A stretch of DNA of 53,943 nucleotides, taken from NCBI GenBank assembly GCA_021737645.1, contig JAIPDO010000023.1, positions 1 to 53,943 on the forward strand. Reading direction: 5' to 3'. The first letter of the stretch is position 1. The number at the start of each line of letters is the position of its first letter. The position numbers and the translations under genes were made by a program. The stretch is from Desulfarculaceae bacterium. Its GTDB lineage: Bacteria; Desulfobacterota; Desulfarculia; Desulfarculales; Desulfarculaceae. Positions 26,681 to 37,744 of this stretch are shown one piece after another. A model generated the notes under the pieces. The model made no database searches and was not told the origin of the DNA. It worked only from the letters and a program-made list of their open reading frames with translations.

Positions 26681-28769
26681 TGCCTTCCTCCTTGGCTTTC
26701 TCGTAGGCCTCCACGATCTTGGCCTGGACGTCGCCGGGCACCTCTTCGTAGTGGTCCAAAGTCATGGTGAAGGCGCCGCGGCCGCCGGTCATGGAGGTCA
26801 ACTCTACCTGGTAGGACAGCACCTCGGACATGGGCACGTGGGCGTTGATCACCTGTAGGATGCCCTTGGTATCCATGCCCAAGACCCGGCCGCGGCGGGA
26901 ACTGATGTCGCCCATGACGTCGCCCATGGCGTCTTCGGGCACGGTGACCGTGAGCAGCATGATTGGCTCCAGCAAGGTGGGCTTGCACTGAGCCGCGCCC
27001 TTCTTGAACCCCAGGGAGCCGGCCACCTTAAAGGCCATTTCCGAGCTGTCCACCGCGTGGAAGGAGCCGTCCACCAGCCGCACCTTCACATCCACCATGG
27101 GGTAGCCGGCCAACACGCCGTTCACCATGGCCTCGCCGATGCCCTTTTCCACCGCCGGGATGTACTGGCGGGGAATGGAGCCGCCCACGATCTCGTCCAC
27201 GAACACGTAGCCTTCGCCGGGAGTGTCGGTGGGGCTGATCTCCAGCCAGGTGTCGCCGAACTGACCCCGGCCGCCGGTCTGCTTCTTGTAGCGGCCCTGC
27301 ACCCTGACCGAGCCCTTGATGGTCTCGCGGTAGGGCACCTTGGGGGTGTTGAGGTTCACCTCCACGCCGAATTTGCGCTTCAGGCGGTCCAGGGTGGTCT
27401 CTATGTGCACCGAGCCCATGCCAGAGAGCAGGGCCTCGTTGGTCTGGGGGTCGCGGTCCAGGCGCAGGGTGGGGTCTTCTTCCAGAAGCTTGTTGATTCC
27501 CGCGAAAACCTTTTCCTCGTCGCCCTTTTCCTTGGCCTCGATGGCGTAGGTGATGACCGCCGGCAAGGGCTCGATGTCTTCGAACTGAATCGGAGCGCCC
27601 GCCGTGCAAAGGGTGTTGCCGGTGTGAGTTTCCTTGAGCTTGGGAATGGCCACGATGTCGCCGGGCAGCGCCTCGCTGATCGACTTCTGGGTCTTGCCGG
27701 TCTGCAAATAGAGCTGGCCGAAGCGCTCCTTGGCGTCGCGGTTGGGGTTGAACAACTGCATGTCCGAGGTCAGGGTGCCCGAAAACACCCGCACCATGCT
27801 CAAACGGCCGGCAAAGGGGTCGGCCACGGTCTTGAAAACCAGGCCCGCGAAGGGGGCGGCGGGGTCGGGCTCGCAGCTCGTCTCGCTGTCGTCCTTGGGG
27901 TTGACACCCGCCACGGCCCCCCGGTCGATGGGTGAGGGCATCAGGCGGTTGACAAGGTCCATGACCGGCTGCACGCCCATGTTCTTGAGGGCGGCGGCGG
28001 CAGCCACGGGCAGGAACAGGCGGTCGCGCACGCCCTTGGCCAAGCCCTTGGCCAAATCGTCGGGACCAAGTTCCTCGCCTTCCAAATAGCGTTCCATGAG
28101 GGTGTCGTCGGCTTCGGCGATGTCCTCGATGAGGGTCTCGCGGGCGGCTTCCATGTCATCGGCGAACTCATCGGGCACCGGGCCGGTGGTCATATTGCCC
28201 GAGCCGTCGCCCGCAAAGGTGTAGGCCTTGTTGGCCAACAGGTCCACCACGCCGGTGAAGGACTCGGCGGCGCCCATGGGAATTTGCAGCTTGATGGCCT
28301 TGATGCCCAGCATCTCCGGGATCATGTTCACCGCGGCCTCGAAGTCGGCCCGCTCGCGGTCCATCTTGTTTACCACCACCAACGCGGGCAGCTCGGCCTT
28401 GTCCACGAACTGCCAGATCTTTTCGCCCTGCACCTTCACTCCGTCTATGGCGTCGGCCACCATTAACACGCCGTCCACTGCGCGCAAGGCGCCGGCGGCA
28501 TCGGAGAGGAAGTTGTCATCGCCGGGAGTGTCAACGAAATTCACGGTGAACTTGTTGAAAGCGTAGTGGCCAAAGGAGGCGCTGATGCTGCCGCCCCGCT
28601 TGGCTTCTTCAGGTTCCCAGTCCAGGGTGGTGGTGCCCTCGTCTACCTTGCCCAAACGGTCGGTAGCCTTGGCATTGAACAGCATGGCCTCGGCCAAAGA
28701 GGTTTTGCCTCCACCACCGTGGCCCACAATGGCGACGGTGCGGGTTGTCTTGATCTTGTCGGTGCTCAT
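26676..28769 (-). CDS. EF-G paralogue (FusA2-type translational GTPase)
   Basis: A 697-residue protein with the EF-G domain order: GTPase, beta barrel, and domains III-V. It differs from housekeeping EF-G in the G motifs. The P-loop is GHGGGGKTSL (residues 16-25) instead of AHIDAGKTT; switch I lacks the RGITI motif (AKRGGSISAS); G3 is DTPGDDNF instead of DTPGHVDF, so the catalytic His is missing; G4 NKMD is normal. This pattern is typical of the EF-G-like paralogues common in bacteria, which may act in ribosome recycling or stress. The ATG at 28769 follows AGGAG; an upstream ATG (28829) lacks one. It has its own promoter and leads an operon with mogA. Confidence 0.88.
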   Translation of the reverse strand: MSTDKIKTTRTVAIVGHGGGGKTSLAEAMLFNAKATDRLGKVDEGTTTLDWEPEEAKRGGSISASFGHYAFNKFTVNFVDTPGDDNFLSDAAGALRAVDGVLMVADAIDGVKVQGEKIWQFVDKAELPALVVVNKMDRERADFEAAVNMIPEMLGIKAIKLQIPMGAAESFTGVVDLLANKAYTFAGDGSGNMTTGPVPDEFADDMEAARETLIEDIAEADDTLMERYLEGEELGPDDLAKGLAKGVRDRLFLPVAAAAALKNMGVQPVMDLVNRLMPSPIDRGAVAGVNPKDDSETSCEPDPAAPFAGLVFKTVADPFAGRLSMVRVFSGTLTSDMQLFNPNRDAKERFGQLYLQTGKTQKSISEALPGDIVAIPKLKETHTGNTLCTAGAPIQFEDIEPLPAVITYAIEAKEKGDEEKVFAGINKLLEEDPTLRLDRDPQTNEALLSGMGSVHIETTLDRLKRKFGVEVNLNTPKVPYRETIKGSVRVQGRYKKQTGGRGQFGDTWLEISPTDTPGEGYVFVDEIVGGSIPRQYIPAVEKGIGEAMVNGVLAGYPMVDVKVRLVDGSFHAVDSSEMAFKVAGSLGFKKGAAQCKPTLLEPIMLLTVTVPEDAMGDVMGDISSRRGRVLGMDTKGILQVINAHVPMSEVLSYQVELTSMTGGRGAFTMTLDHYEEVPGDVQAKIVEAYEKAKEEGN
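26687..26692 (-). promoter_or_regulatory. Shine-Dalgarno AGGAGG that places the mogA start
   Basis: A full AGGAGG lies inside the last codons of the EF-G paralogue gene, six bases before the ATT at 26680. No standard start codon is within reach of it, which is the main reason for calling an AUU start. Confidence 0.65.
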
Positions 28770-28828
28770 GTCGGCTCCTAAAAGCTGCAAGAGGTAATTA
28801 TGCCGATAAAAGTGGAATGTAACGGCCA

Positions 28829-28857
28829 AAATTAACTAAGCGCTCTAAGATAGTCAA
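28829..28857 (-). promoter_or_regulatory. Sigma-70 promoter for fusA2-mogA-PPC
   Basis: On the minus strand TTGACT (28852-28857), a 17-base spacer and TAATTT (28829-28834), about 60 bases upstream of the start codon at 28769. Confidence 0.55.
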
Positions 28858-28935
28858 GTCTTTGCTTGAGGGTCGGCCAACTATTTTGTAAACCACCCGG
28901 CCAAGGGGAGGGGCCGAGGCAAAAATTCTTTGCAC

Positions 28936-28963
28936 TTGATTCCCCGTCCCGGAGCGATATGAT
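28936..28963 (+). promoter_or_regulatory. Possible promoter for xerC-hslV-hslU-argB
   Basis: TTGATT (28936-28941), a 16-base spacer and TATGAT (28958-28963), about 70 bases before the xerC GTG. The rest of the 265-base gap 28770-29034 holds only this and the opposing fusA2 promoter. Confidence 0.45.
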
Positions 28964-29034
28964 ATTGTTTTTCATATTGCAGCCCAACGGCTTAGGGGCC
29001 CTGGGGCGGCAAAAGGAGGCGAGCGCGCAGCAAG

Positions 29035-29979
29035 GTGGAAAACCGGCTGAAAGCCTTTGAAAGTTACTTGGCCGAGGGAGCGGGCGCCGCGGCGCTTACC
29101 AGCGCGGCCTATCGGCGGGACGTGGGCGAGTTTGCGGCTTTTTTAGATGTGTCCCAGCCCGGATGGGATTGGCCCTCGGTGGGTGAAAATGAGATCTTGG
29201 CTTGGATGGCCCAGGGGCTAAAGACCAAGAAGCGCTCCACCATGGCCCGCAAGCTCATGAGCCTCAGGAAGTTTTTTGATTTTTTGCTGGGCCGGGAAGA
29301 GATAGCCGCCAACCCGGCCAGGCAGGTGAAGCCGCCCCGCCAGGGCCGCCACCTGCCGCCGCGTCTGAGCGTGGACGAGGCCTTTCACCTGGTGCAAGGC
29401 CCGGTGCGGGAAATGGACGGCAAGGAGTTGTCCCCGGCCCAGCGAGCGGCCGCGCTCAGGGATTTGGCCATGCTGGAGCTCATGTACTCCAGCGGACTTA
29501 GGGTGAGCGAGTTGACCGGCCTGGACACCGGGCATCTTCGCCTGGACCTGGGCTTGGTCAGGGTGGTTAGCGGCAAAGGCGGCCGGGAGCGCTGGGTGCC
29601 AGTGGGCAGCCGGGCCATGGGGACGCTGAAAAACTACCAGGCCGCGCGGGCCGAGCTGACCCCCCAGGGAACGGAGCAACAGGCCCTGTTCCTGAACCAA
29701 AAGGGAGGGCGCATCACCCAGCGCAGCGTGCAGCGTCTGGTGGCCCGTTTCGCGGGCGAGCTCAGCGCCGGGCGCAAGCTGAGCCCCCACGCCCTGCGCC
29801 ACGCCATGGCCACCCACCTCCTGGAGGGCGGGGCGGACCTGAGGTCGGTGCAGGAAATGCTGGGGCACAAGAGCCTCAGCACGACTCAAAAATACACCCA
29901 CCTTACGGTGGACCACCTGCTCAAGGTCTATGACCAGGCCCATCCCAGGGCCCACGAAGCAGGCGAGGAGGATAAATAA
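29035..29979 (+). CDS. xerC: Tyrosine recombinase XerC
   Basis: A 314-residue site-specific recombinase that resolves chromosome dimers at dif together with XerD. The N-terminal SAM-like domain (1-95) is followed by the catalytic domain. Active residues are visible: Arg in SSGLRVSEL, Lys in SGKGGRERW, HxxR in SPHALRHAMATH, His in LGHKSLSTTQKYTH, and Tyr in QKYTH. It starts at GTG 29035. It directly precedes hslV, an arrangement found for xerC (CodV) in many bacteria, so I treat it as the chromosomal recombinase rather than a phage integrase. Confidence 0.9.
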   Translation: MENRLKAFESYLAEGAGAAALTSAAYRRDVGEFAAFLDVSQPGWDWPSVGENEILAWMAQGLKTKKRSTMARKLMSLRKFFDFLLGREEIAANPARQVKPPRQGRHLPPRLSVDEAFHLVQGPVREMDGKELSPAQRAAALRDLAMLELMYSSGLRVSELTGLDTGHLRLDLGLVRVVSGKGGRERWVPVGSRAMGTLKNYQAARAELTPQGTEQQALFLNQKGGRITQRSVQRLVARFAGELSAGRKLSPHALRHAMATHLLEGGADLRSVQEMLGHKSLSTTQKYTHLTVDHLLKVYDQAHPRAHEAGEEDK

Positions 29980-30519
29980 ATGCCCGATCCCCAGATGCGC
30001 GGCACCACGGTATTGGCCATCATGCATGGCGGTGGGGTGGTCATGGCCGCCGACGGCCAGGTGACCTTGGGCAACACGGTGATGAAGGCCACCGCCAATA
30101 AGCTCCGGCGGCTGTATCACGACCAGGTGTTGGCCGGGTTCGCCGGGGCCACGGCCGACGCCTTCACCCTGTTCGAGCGTTTGGAGAGCAAGCTGGAGGC
30201 CTACGCCGGCAACCTGACCCGGGCCGCCGTGGAGTTGGCCAAGGACTGGCGCACCGACAAGGTGCTCAGGCAACTGGAGGCCCTGCTGTTGGCCGCGGAC
30301 AAGGAAAAGCTGCTTATAATCTCCGGCTCGGGCGATGTCATCGACCCGGAGGAGGGGATAGCGGCCATCGGATCGGGCGGGCCCTTTGCCCTGGTCGCGG
30401 CACGGGCTCTGGTGGGCAACACCGACATGGGCCCCGAGGAAATCGCCCGCGAGGCCATGCGCATCGCGGCGGACATCTGCATTTACACCAACCACCAAGT
30501 GAAGGTGGAGAGCCTATAA
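29980..30519 (+). CDS. hslV: ATP-dependent protease peptidase subunit HslV (ClpQ)
   Basis: A 179-residue proteasome-beta-like peptidase forming a double hexamer capped by HslU. The catalytic N-terminal Thr is exposed by processing at RGTTVLAI (residues 7-14), so the first residues are removed. GDGQVTLG-type conservation appears as [23 protein letters not shown]. The ATG follows GAGGAGG after xerC's end with no gap, and hslU begins right after the stop. C-terminal docking to HslU is expected through the final residues. Confidence 0.95.
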   Translation: MPDPQMRGTTVLAIMHGGGVVMAADGQVTLGNTVMKATANKLRRLYHDQVLAGFAGATADAFTLFERLESKLEAYAGNLTRAAVELAKDWRTDKVLRQLEALLLAADKEKLLIISGSGDVIDPEEGIAAIGSGGPFALVAARALVGNTDMGPEEIAREAMRIAADICIYTNHQVKVESL

Positions 30520-31887
30520 ATGGCAACCCTGACCCCCAAAGAGACAGTGGCCGAACTGGACAAGTACGTCATCGGCCAGCACAACGCCAAGCGTTGCGTG
30601 GCCATCGCCTTGCGCAACCGCTGGCGTAGGCGTCAGGTGCCCGAGCACCTGCGCGACGAGATAGCGCCTAAGAACATCATCATGATCGGCCCCACCGGGG
30701 TGGGCAAGACCGAGATCGCCCGGCGTCTGGCCCGTCTGGCCGATGCGCCGTTTTTGAAGGTGGAGGCCAGCAAGTTCACCGAGGTGGGCTATGTGGGCCG
30801 CGACGTGGAGTCCATGATCCGCGATTTGGCCGAGTTGTCCATCAACATGGTCAAGGCGGCGGAGCACGAAACTGTGCGGGCCAAGGCCCGGGAACTGGCC
30901 GAGGAGCGCTTGCTGGACATCCTGCTGCCTCCCCGGCGGGCGGGCGATGAAAAGGACGATGAGGACGCGGGCCATCTGGAGGTGGTGCGGGCCGGTGAGG
31001 ATATCAACCCCACCCGCAGCAAACTGCGCCGCCTGCTGCAAGACGGCAAGCTGCATGAGCGCTACGTGGACCTGGAGGTGCAGTCTCAGGGGCCCACGCC
31101 CATGGTGGAGATTTTCTCCGCCGGGGGCATGGAAGAGATGGGTATGAACCTCAAGGACATGCTGGGCGGCATGTTCCCCCAGCAGAGCAAGCGCCGCAAG
31201 GTGAAGGTGCCCGAGGCCCTGGAGATACTCACCAACGAAGAGGCCGGTAGGCTCATCGACATGGACCGGGTGGTCAGCGAGGCCATGGCCAAGGTGGAGC
31301 AGGAGGGCATCATCTTTCTGGACGAGATCGACAAGATCGCGGGCCGGGAATCGGGCCACGGCCCGGATGTGAGCCGCGAGGGCGTGCAACGGGACCTTTT
31401 GCCTCTGGTGGAGGGCTCCACGGTGACCACCAAGTACGGCATGATCAAGACCGACCATATCTTGTTCATCGCTGCCGGGGCCTTTCACGTGGCCAAGCCC
31501 AGCGACCTGGTGCCCGAGTTGCAGGGCCGCTTCCCCATCCGGGTGGAGCTGAACGCCCTGACCGCCGAGGATTTCGTGCGCATCCTCACCGAGCCGGAGA
31601 ACGCCCTGATCCGCCAGTACGAGGAGCTGATGAAAACCGAGGGCCTGACCCTGGAGTTCACCTCCGAGGCCATCCGGGAGTTGGCGGAGATCGCCAGCCA
31701 GGTGAACCTGTCCACCGAGAACATCGGGGCCAGGCGCTTGCACACGGTGATGGAGCGCCTGCTGGAAGAGGTGTCCTTCGAGGCGCCGGGCATGGACGGG
31801 GTTACCCTGCCCATTGACGCGGAGTACGTGCGCCAGCGCCTGGCCGACATAAGCACGGATCGGGATTTGAGCCGCTATATTTTGTAG
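30520..31887 (+). CDS. hslU: ATP-dependent protease ATPase subunit HslU (ClpY)
   Basis: A 455-residue AAA+ unfoldase that feeds substrates to HslV. Walker A is [15 protein letters not shown] (about residues 57-71), Walker B is [10 protein letters not shown] (about 263-272), and the I-domain lies between with charged, variable sequence (about 110-240). [17 protein letters not shown] and the C-terminal [14 protein letters not shown] tail, which inserts into HslV, are diagnostic. It follows hslV without a gap and precedes argB by 10 bases. Confidence 0.97.
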   Translation: MATLTPKETVAELDKYVIGQHNAKRCVAIALRNRWRRRQVPEHLRDEIAPKNIIMIGPTGVGKTEIARRLARLADAPFLKVEASKFTEVGYVGRDVESMIRDLAELSINMVKAAEHETVRAKARELAEERLLDILLPPRRAGDEKDDEDAGHLEVVRAGEDINPTRSKLRRLLQDGKLHERYVDLEVQSQGPTPMVEIFSAGGMEEMGMNLKDMLGGMFPQQSKRRKVKVPEALEILTNEEAGRLIDMDRVVSEAMAKVEQEGIIFLDEIDKIAGRESGHGPDVSREGVQRDLLPLVEGSTVTTKYGMIKTDHILFIAAGAFHVAKPSDLVPELQGRFPIRVELNALTAEDFVRILTEPENALIRQYEELMKTEGLTLEFTSEAIRELAEIASQVNLSTENIGARRLHTVMERLLEEVSFEAPGMDGVTLPIDAEYVRQRLADISTDRDLSRYIL

Positions 31888-31897
31888 GAAGAGAAAC

Positions 31898-32791
31898 ATG
31901 GCTTCCATAGACCCCAAAATCACCGCCCAGACCCTTATCGAGGCGCTGCCTTACATCCGGCGCTTCGCCGGGCAGACCGTGGTGGTCAAATACGGCGGCC
32001 ACGCCATGGTGGACGAGGCCCTCAAGGAGAGCTTCGCCCTGAACGTGATCCTGCTGAGGGCGGTGGGCATCTACCCGGTGGTGGTGCACGGCGGCGGGCC
32101 CCAGATCGGCGAGCTTTTGAAGCGCCTGGACATCGCCTGCGAATTCATCGACGGCATGCGGGTCACCAGCCCCGAGGTCATGGACGTGGTGCAGATGGTC
32201 CTGGTGGGCCAGGTCAACGCCTCCATCGTGGGGCTGATCAACAAGCACGGCGGCCGGGCAGTGGGGCTCAACGGCCACGACGGCGGCCTGATCAAGGCCA
32301 CCAAAATGCAGATGACCCGCAAGGGCCTGCCTGCGGACCAGCCGCCGGAGATCATCGATCTGGGCCTGGTGGGCCAGGTGGAGTTGGTGGACGCCCAGGT
32401 GCTGCACGCCCTGGAGCACGGCAACTTCATCCCGGTGATCGCCCCGGTGGGGGTGGGGCCGGATGGCGAGTCGTTCAACATCAACGCCGACCTGGTGGCC
32501 GCGGCGGTGGCCAGCCGCCTCAGGGTGGCCAAGCTGGTGATGATGACCGACACTCCCGGCGTGTTGGACGGCCAGGGCCAGTTGATCAGCACCCTGACCA
32601 CGGCCAAGGCGGGTCAACTCATGGATGAGGGAGTCATCTCCGGCGGCATGATCCCCAAGGTGGGCTGCTGCCTGGACGCCCTGGAAGCCGGGGTGGAGCG
32701 AGCCCATATCATCGACGGGCGGGTGCCCAACGCGTTGCTCTTGGAGGTGTTCACCGACCAAGGGGTGGGCACGGTGTTCAGCGCCCGCTGA
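31898..32791 (+). CDS. argB: Acetylglutamate kinase ArgB
   Basis: A 297-residue amino acid kinase that phosphorylates N-acetylglutamate in the second step of arginine synthesis. VVVKYGGHAM near residues 27-36 and VVVHGGGPQIGELL near 61-74 bind ATP and substrate; the C-terminal GGMIPKVGCCLDALEAGV is typical. The gene sits at the end of the xerC-hslVU transcript and just before argD. The following 142 bases carry an 8-base inverted repeat (GAAAACGA at 32861-32868, TCGTTTTC at 32909-32916) that could be a regulatory site for argD. Confidence 0.96.
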   Translation: MASIDPKITAQTLIEALPYIRRFAGQTVVVKYGGHAMVDEALKESFALNVILLRAVGIYPVVVHGGGPQIGELLKRLDIACEFIDGMRVTSPEVMDVVQMVLVGQVNASIVGLINKHGGRAVGLNGHDGGLIKATKMQMTRKGLPADQPPEIIDLGLVGQVELVDAQVLHALEHGNFIPVIAPVGVGPDGESFNINADLVAAAVASRLRVAKLVMMTDTPGVLDGQGQLISTLTTAKAGQLMDEGVISGGMIPKVGCCLDALEAGVERAHIIDGRVPNALLLEVFTDQGVGTVFSAR

Positions 32792-32933
32792 GGCTCCTGG
32801 GCGCCATGGGCGCAAAAGCCGGTATCATAAGTCATGGGTGGGGATTAATTCTGATGAGCAGAAAACGACGATAAAGCCGCAAACCTGTAATAGCTTTAGT
32901 TAAAAATATCGTTTTCAGGTTAGGAGCCAGCAT

Positions 32934-34115
32934 ATGGACGCGGCAAAGCTTATCGATAAATACGTGATGAACACCTACGGCCGGGCCCCCATCACCTTTG
33001 TGCAAGGCGAGGGGTGCCAGCTTTGGGACGACCAGGGCAATCAGTTCACCGACTTTTTAGCGGGCATCGCGGTGGTGAACCTGGGGCACGCCCACCCCGA
33101 GGTTACCAAGGCCGTCTGCGAGCAGGCCGCCCGTTTGGTGCACGTCAGCAATCTTTACTACACCGAGCCCCAGGCCAAAGTGGCCGAACTTCTGGTGGAA
33201 AACTCCTTTGCCGACAAGGTGTTTTTCTGCAACTCCGGGGCCGAGGCCAACGAGGGCGCCCTCAAGTTGGCCCGCCTTTGGGGAAAAGAGAAGATGGGCG
33301 GAGCCTTCACCATAATTACCATGGAGCGCTCCTTCCACGGTCGGACCCTGGGCACCCTTTCGGCCACTGGCCAGGACAAAATCCAAAAGGGCTACGACCC
33401 CCTGGTGCCCCGCTTCAAGCATGTGCCCTACGGCGACTTGGAGGCAGTCAAGGACGCCTGGGACGATAACGTGTGCGCCGTGTTGGTGGAGCCGGTGTTG
33501 GGCGAGGGCGGAGTGGTTGTACCGCCCGATGGCTACCTGTCCGGCCTGCGCGAGCTGTGCGACAGCCACGGGGCCCTGTTGATGTTCGACGAGGTGCAGA
33601 CCGGCCTGGGCCGCACCGGCAAGCTGTTCGCCCACGAGCACTTCGGGGTAAAGCCCCACGTGATGACCCTGGCCAAGGCCCTGGCCAACGGCCTGCCCGC
33701 CGGGGCGGTTTTGGCCGACGCCGAGGCGGCCAAGATGTTTGGGCCGGGCACCCACGCCACCACCTTTGGGGCCGGGCCGGTGGTCATGGCCGCTTCCGGG
33801 GTGGTTGTGGACAAGCTGGTCAACGGCGGTCTGGTGGAGCACGCCGAGGCTACGGGCCTATATTTCAAGACCCAGTTGGAGGGCCTGGCCGCCAAGTACC
33901 CCGAGGTAGTCACCCAAGTGCGCGGCCTGGGCCTGCTGTTGGGTTTGGCTTTGAACCAAGCGGCCGGTCCCCTGGTGGCCCGGCTTCGGGATATGGGCTA
34001 CATTGTGGGAGCCGCCCAGGACACGGTGCTGCGCTTTGCGCCGCCTTTGGTGGTGAGCCAAAACGAGATCGACGGCTTGGTGGCGGCTTTGGACCAGGCG
34101 CTGGCCGAGTGCTGA
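32934..34115 (+). CDS. argD: Acetylornithine aminotransferase ArgD
   Basis: A 393-residue class III PLP aminotransferase that makes N-acetylornithine in arginine synthesis and often doubles in lysine synthesis. The PLP Lys is in VMTLAKALANGLPAGA (about residue 248). CNSGAEANEGALKLAR, RSFHGRTLGTLSATGQ and LMFDEVQTGLGRTG are diagnostic. AGGAG precedes the ATG. Here lysine appears to use DapL, so ArgD is probably confined to arginine. It starts the argD-F-G-H run. Confidence 0.96.
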   Translation: MDAAKLIDKYVMNTYGRAPITFVQGEGCQLWDDQGNQFTDFLAGIAVVNLGHAHPEVTKAVCEQAARLVHVSNLYYTEPQAKVAELLVENSFADKVFFCNSGAEANEGALKLARLWGKEKMGGAFTIITMERSFHGRTLGTLSATGQDKIQKGYDPLVPRFKHVPYGDLEAVKDAWDDNVCAVLVEPVLGEGGVVVPPDGYLSGLRELCDSHGALLMFDEVQTGLGRTGKLFAHEHFGVKPHVMTLAKALANGLPAGAVLADAEAAKMFGPGTHATTFGAGPVVMAASGVVVDKLVNGGLVEHAEATGLYFKTQLEGLAAKYPEVVTQVRGLGLLLGLALNQAAGPLVARLRDMGYIVGAAQDTVLRFAPPLVVSQNEIDGLVAALDQALAEC

Positions 34116-34164
34116 ACAAGACCAAAACGCCGGCCAGCGGCTAAACTTGATAAGTGATCTTAAA

Positions 34165-35094
34165 ATGCACCTGAAGACCAAACACTTACTGACGATTAGA
34201 GACCTGAGCGCCTCGGAGATTCAGGACTTGGTGCGGCGCGCCGCCGAGCTCAAGGCTTCCCTGAAAACGCCGGGGCACGAAAAGTCGCTCAGCGGCAAGA
34301 GCGTGGCTCTGATTTTTGACAAGCCCTCCACGCGCACCAGGGTCTCTTTTGAGGTGGGGGTCGCCCAGTTGGGCGGCAAGCCTCTGTTCATGACCTCGCG
34401 GGACAGCCAACTGGGCCGCGACGAGCCCTTGAAGGACACCGCCAGGGTGATGAGCCGCTACGTGGACGCCATGGTGGTGCGTACCTTCGGGCAAAACGTG
34501 GTCAAAGACCTGGCTCATTGGGGTAGCGTGCCGGTGATCAACGCGCTCACCGACTGTTACCACCCCTGCCAGGTACTCAGCGATCTGTTGACCGTGAGCG
34601 AGCACCTGGGCCGCCTGCAAGGGCTCACCTACGCCTGGCTGGGCGACGGCAACAACATGGCCCATTCCTGGCTGGAGGCCGCCGCCGCCCTGGGGCTGAG
34701 TTTGCGCCTGGCCTGCCCGCCGGATTTCATGCCCCACGAGGACATCGTGGCCCATGCCCGTGCCCAGGGGGCGCGGATAACCTTGACCCATGATCCCCGC
34801 GAGGCCATCGCCGGGGCCCAGGTGGTGAACACTGACGTATGGGCCTCCATGGGCCAGGAGGATCAGGCCGGCGCCCGGCGCACGGCTTTTGAAGGATTTA
34901 CCCTGGACGCGGGGTTGTTGGCCCTGGCCGATCCCGCGGCCATTGTGCTACATTGTCTACCCGCCCATCGGGGCGAGGAAATCAGCGAAGAAGTCCTGGA
35001 AGGCCCCCAATCGGTGGTTTGGGATCAGGCGGAAAACCGCCTGCACATGCAAAAAGCCATTATGGAAGCCCTCCTGGCTCCGCAAGCGAGTTGA
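34165..35094 (+). CDS. argF: Ornithine carbamoyltransferase ArgF
   Basis: A 309-residue enzyme joining ornithine and carbamoyl phosphate to citrulline. The carbamoyl-phosphate motif is [13 protein letters not shown] (about residues 52-64), and the ornithine-side motif is [13 protein letters not shown] (about 264-276). I start at ATG 34165 (MHLKTKHLL); a TTG at 34147 would add six unsupported residues. No clear Shine-Dalgarno precedes either, so coupling to argD is likely. argG starts five bases after the stop. Confidence 0.95.
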   Translation: MHLKTKHLLTIRDLSASEIQDLVRRAAELKASLKTPGHEKSLSGKSVALIFDKPSTRTRVSFEVGVAQLGGKPLFMTSRDSQLGRDEPLKDTARVMSRYVDAMVVRTFGQNVVKDLAHWGSVPVINALTDCYHPCQVLSDLLTVSEHLGRLQGLTYAWLGDGNNMAHSWLEAAAALGLSLRLACPPDFMPHEDIVAHARAQGARITLTHDPREAIAGAQVVNTDVWASMGQEDQAGARRTAFEGFTLDAGLLALADPAAIVLHCLPAHRGEEISEEVLEGPQSVVWDQAENRLHMQKAIMEALLAPQAS

Positions 35095-35099
35095 AAGCC

Positions 35100-36314
<1,215 letters not shown>

Positions 36315-36325
36315 CCGGCCGGTTC

Positions 36326-37744
36326 ATGAGCGAGAGCAAGGGCAAAAGACTCTGGGGCGGCCGATTCGGCCAGGGCCCCCATGAGTTCATGGAGCGCATC
36401 AACGCCTCCATCGGGGTGGACAAGCGTCTGTACCTCCAAGACGTCCGGGGCTCCCAGGCCCATGCGGCCATGCTGGCCCGTCAGGGCATACTAAGCCCTG
36501 AAGACGCCCAGAAGATCATCGCCGGCCTTGAGCAGGTTCGGGGGGAGATCGAGGCCGGACAGATGGAATGGTCCGACTCCCTGGAGGACATCCACACCCA
36601 TGTGGAGATGCGCCTCAAAGAGATCATAGGCGAAGCCGCCGGACGCCTGCACACCGCCCGTTCGCGCAACGACCAAGTGGCCACCGATCTGCGCCTGTGG
36701 GTCATGGACGCCTGCCGGGAGATCGACGCGGCGCTGTTGAACTTCCAGCGGGCCCTGGTGGGCCTGGCCGAGGAGCACCTCGGGGTGATCATGCCCGGCT
36801 ACACCCACTTGCAGCGGGCCCAGCCGGTGCTGTTGTCCCATCATCTCTTGGCTTACGTGGAAATGACCTGGCGCGACCGGGCCCGCCTGGCCGACTGCCT
36901 GGGGCGCGCCTCGGTGCTCCCCCTGGGGGCCGCGGCCCTGGCGGGCACCAGCTTCGCCTTGGATCCGGCATCGGTGGCGGACGAGTTGGGCTTCACGGGG
37001 GTGTTTAACAACTCCCTGGACGCGGTGAGCGACCGCGACTTCGCGGCCGAGTTTTTGTTCACCCTGGGCCTGACCCAGGTGCACCTCAGCCGCCTGGCCG
37101 AGGAGCTGGTGCTGTGGTCCTCCGTGGAGTTCGGCTTCATCTCCCTGAGCGACGCCTTTGCCACCGGCAGCTCCATAATGCCCCAGAAGAAAAACCCCGA
37201 CGCCGCCGAGTTGGTGCGAGGCAAGACCGGCCGGGTGCTGGGGGATCTGTTCAGCCTGCTCACCGTGCTCAAGGGCCTGCCCCTGGCCTACAACAAGGAC
37301 CTGCAGGAAGACAAGGAGCCAGTGTTCGACGCCTTTGACACCGTGCTGGACAGCCTGCTGGTCATGGCCCCCATGATCGAGACCATGCACGTGCACGCCG
37401 AGCGCATGGAAATGGCGGTGCGCCACGGCTTCTTGAACGCCACTGAACTGGCCGACTACCTGGCCGCCAAAGGCGTGCCCTTTAGGGTGGCTCATGAGGT
37501 TTCCGGCAAAGCGGTGCGTTTGGCCGAGGAACGCGTGTGCACTCTGGAAGACCTAACTGACGAAGATCACGCCCGTTTGTGCGAAGGGCTTGAGGTTGAG
37601 CTGGATGACGGGTTAAAACAAGCCCTAGACCCTGGCCGTGCGGTGGACCGGAGGATATCCCCCGGCGGGACCTCACGGCAAAACGTGGAAGCAGCCCTCA
37701 AGGAGGCGAGGAAGCGGTTATGGCCAAAAGGCTCAGATCAGTAG
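36326..37744 (+). CDS. argH: Argininosuccinate lyase ArgH
   Basis: A 472-residue fumarase-superfamily enzyme releasing arginine and fumarate. The superfamily signature SSIMPQKKNPDAAELVRGK (about residues 280-298) contains the catalytic Ser loop, and HTARSRNDQVATDLRLW (about 108-124) is typical. The last codons overlap the start of the Fn3-type lipoprotein gene by 25 bases, unusually deep for this operon. It completes the local arginine set argB-D-F-G-H; argC and argJ are not in the window. Confidence 0.96.
   Translation: MSESKGKRLWGGRFGQGPHEFMERINASIGVDKRLYLQDVRGSQAHAAMLARQGILSPEDAQKIIAGLEQVRGEIEAGQMEWSDSLEDIHTHVEMRLKEIIGEAAGRLHTARSRNDQVATDLRLWVMDACREIDAALLNFQRALVGLAEEHLGVIMPGYTHLQRAQPVLLSHHLLAYVEMTWRDRARLADCLGRASVLPLGAAALAGTSFALDPASVADELGFTGVFNNSLDAVSDRDFAAEFLFTLGLTQVHLSRLAEELVLWSSVEFGFISLSDAFATGSSIMPQKKNPDAAELVRGKTGRVLGDLFSLLTVLKGLPLAYNKDLQEDKEPVFDAFDTVLDSLLVMAPMIETMHVHAERMEMAVRHGFLNATELADYLAAKGVPFRVAHEVSGKAVRLAEERVCTLEDLTDEDHARLCEGLEVELDDGLKQALDPGRAVDRRISPGGTSRQNVEAALKEARKRLWPKGSDQ

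Noticed and set aside
29035..29979. Phage or integron integrase marking a mobile element
   Set aside because: Sequence and the xerC-hslV-hslU context fit the chromosomal dif recombinase; no attachment repeats or cargo are seen.
32861..32916. ArgR-type box upstream of argD
   Set aside because: There is an 8-base inverted repeat, but its 40-base spacing and sequence do not match the ARG box, and no clear promoter could be aligned with it.
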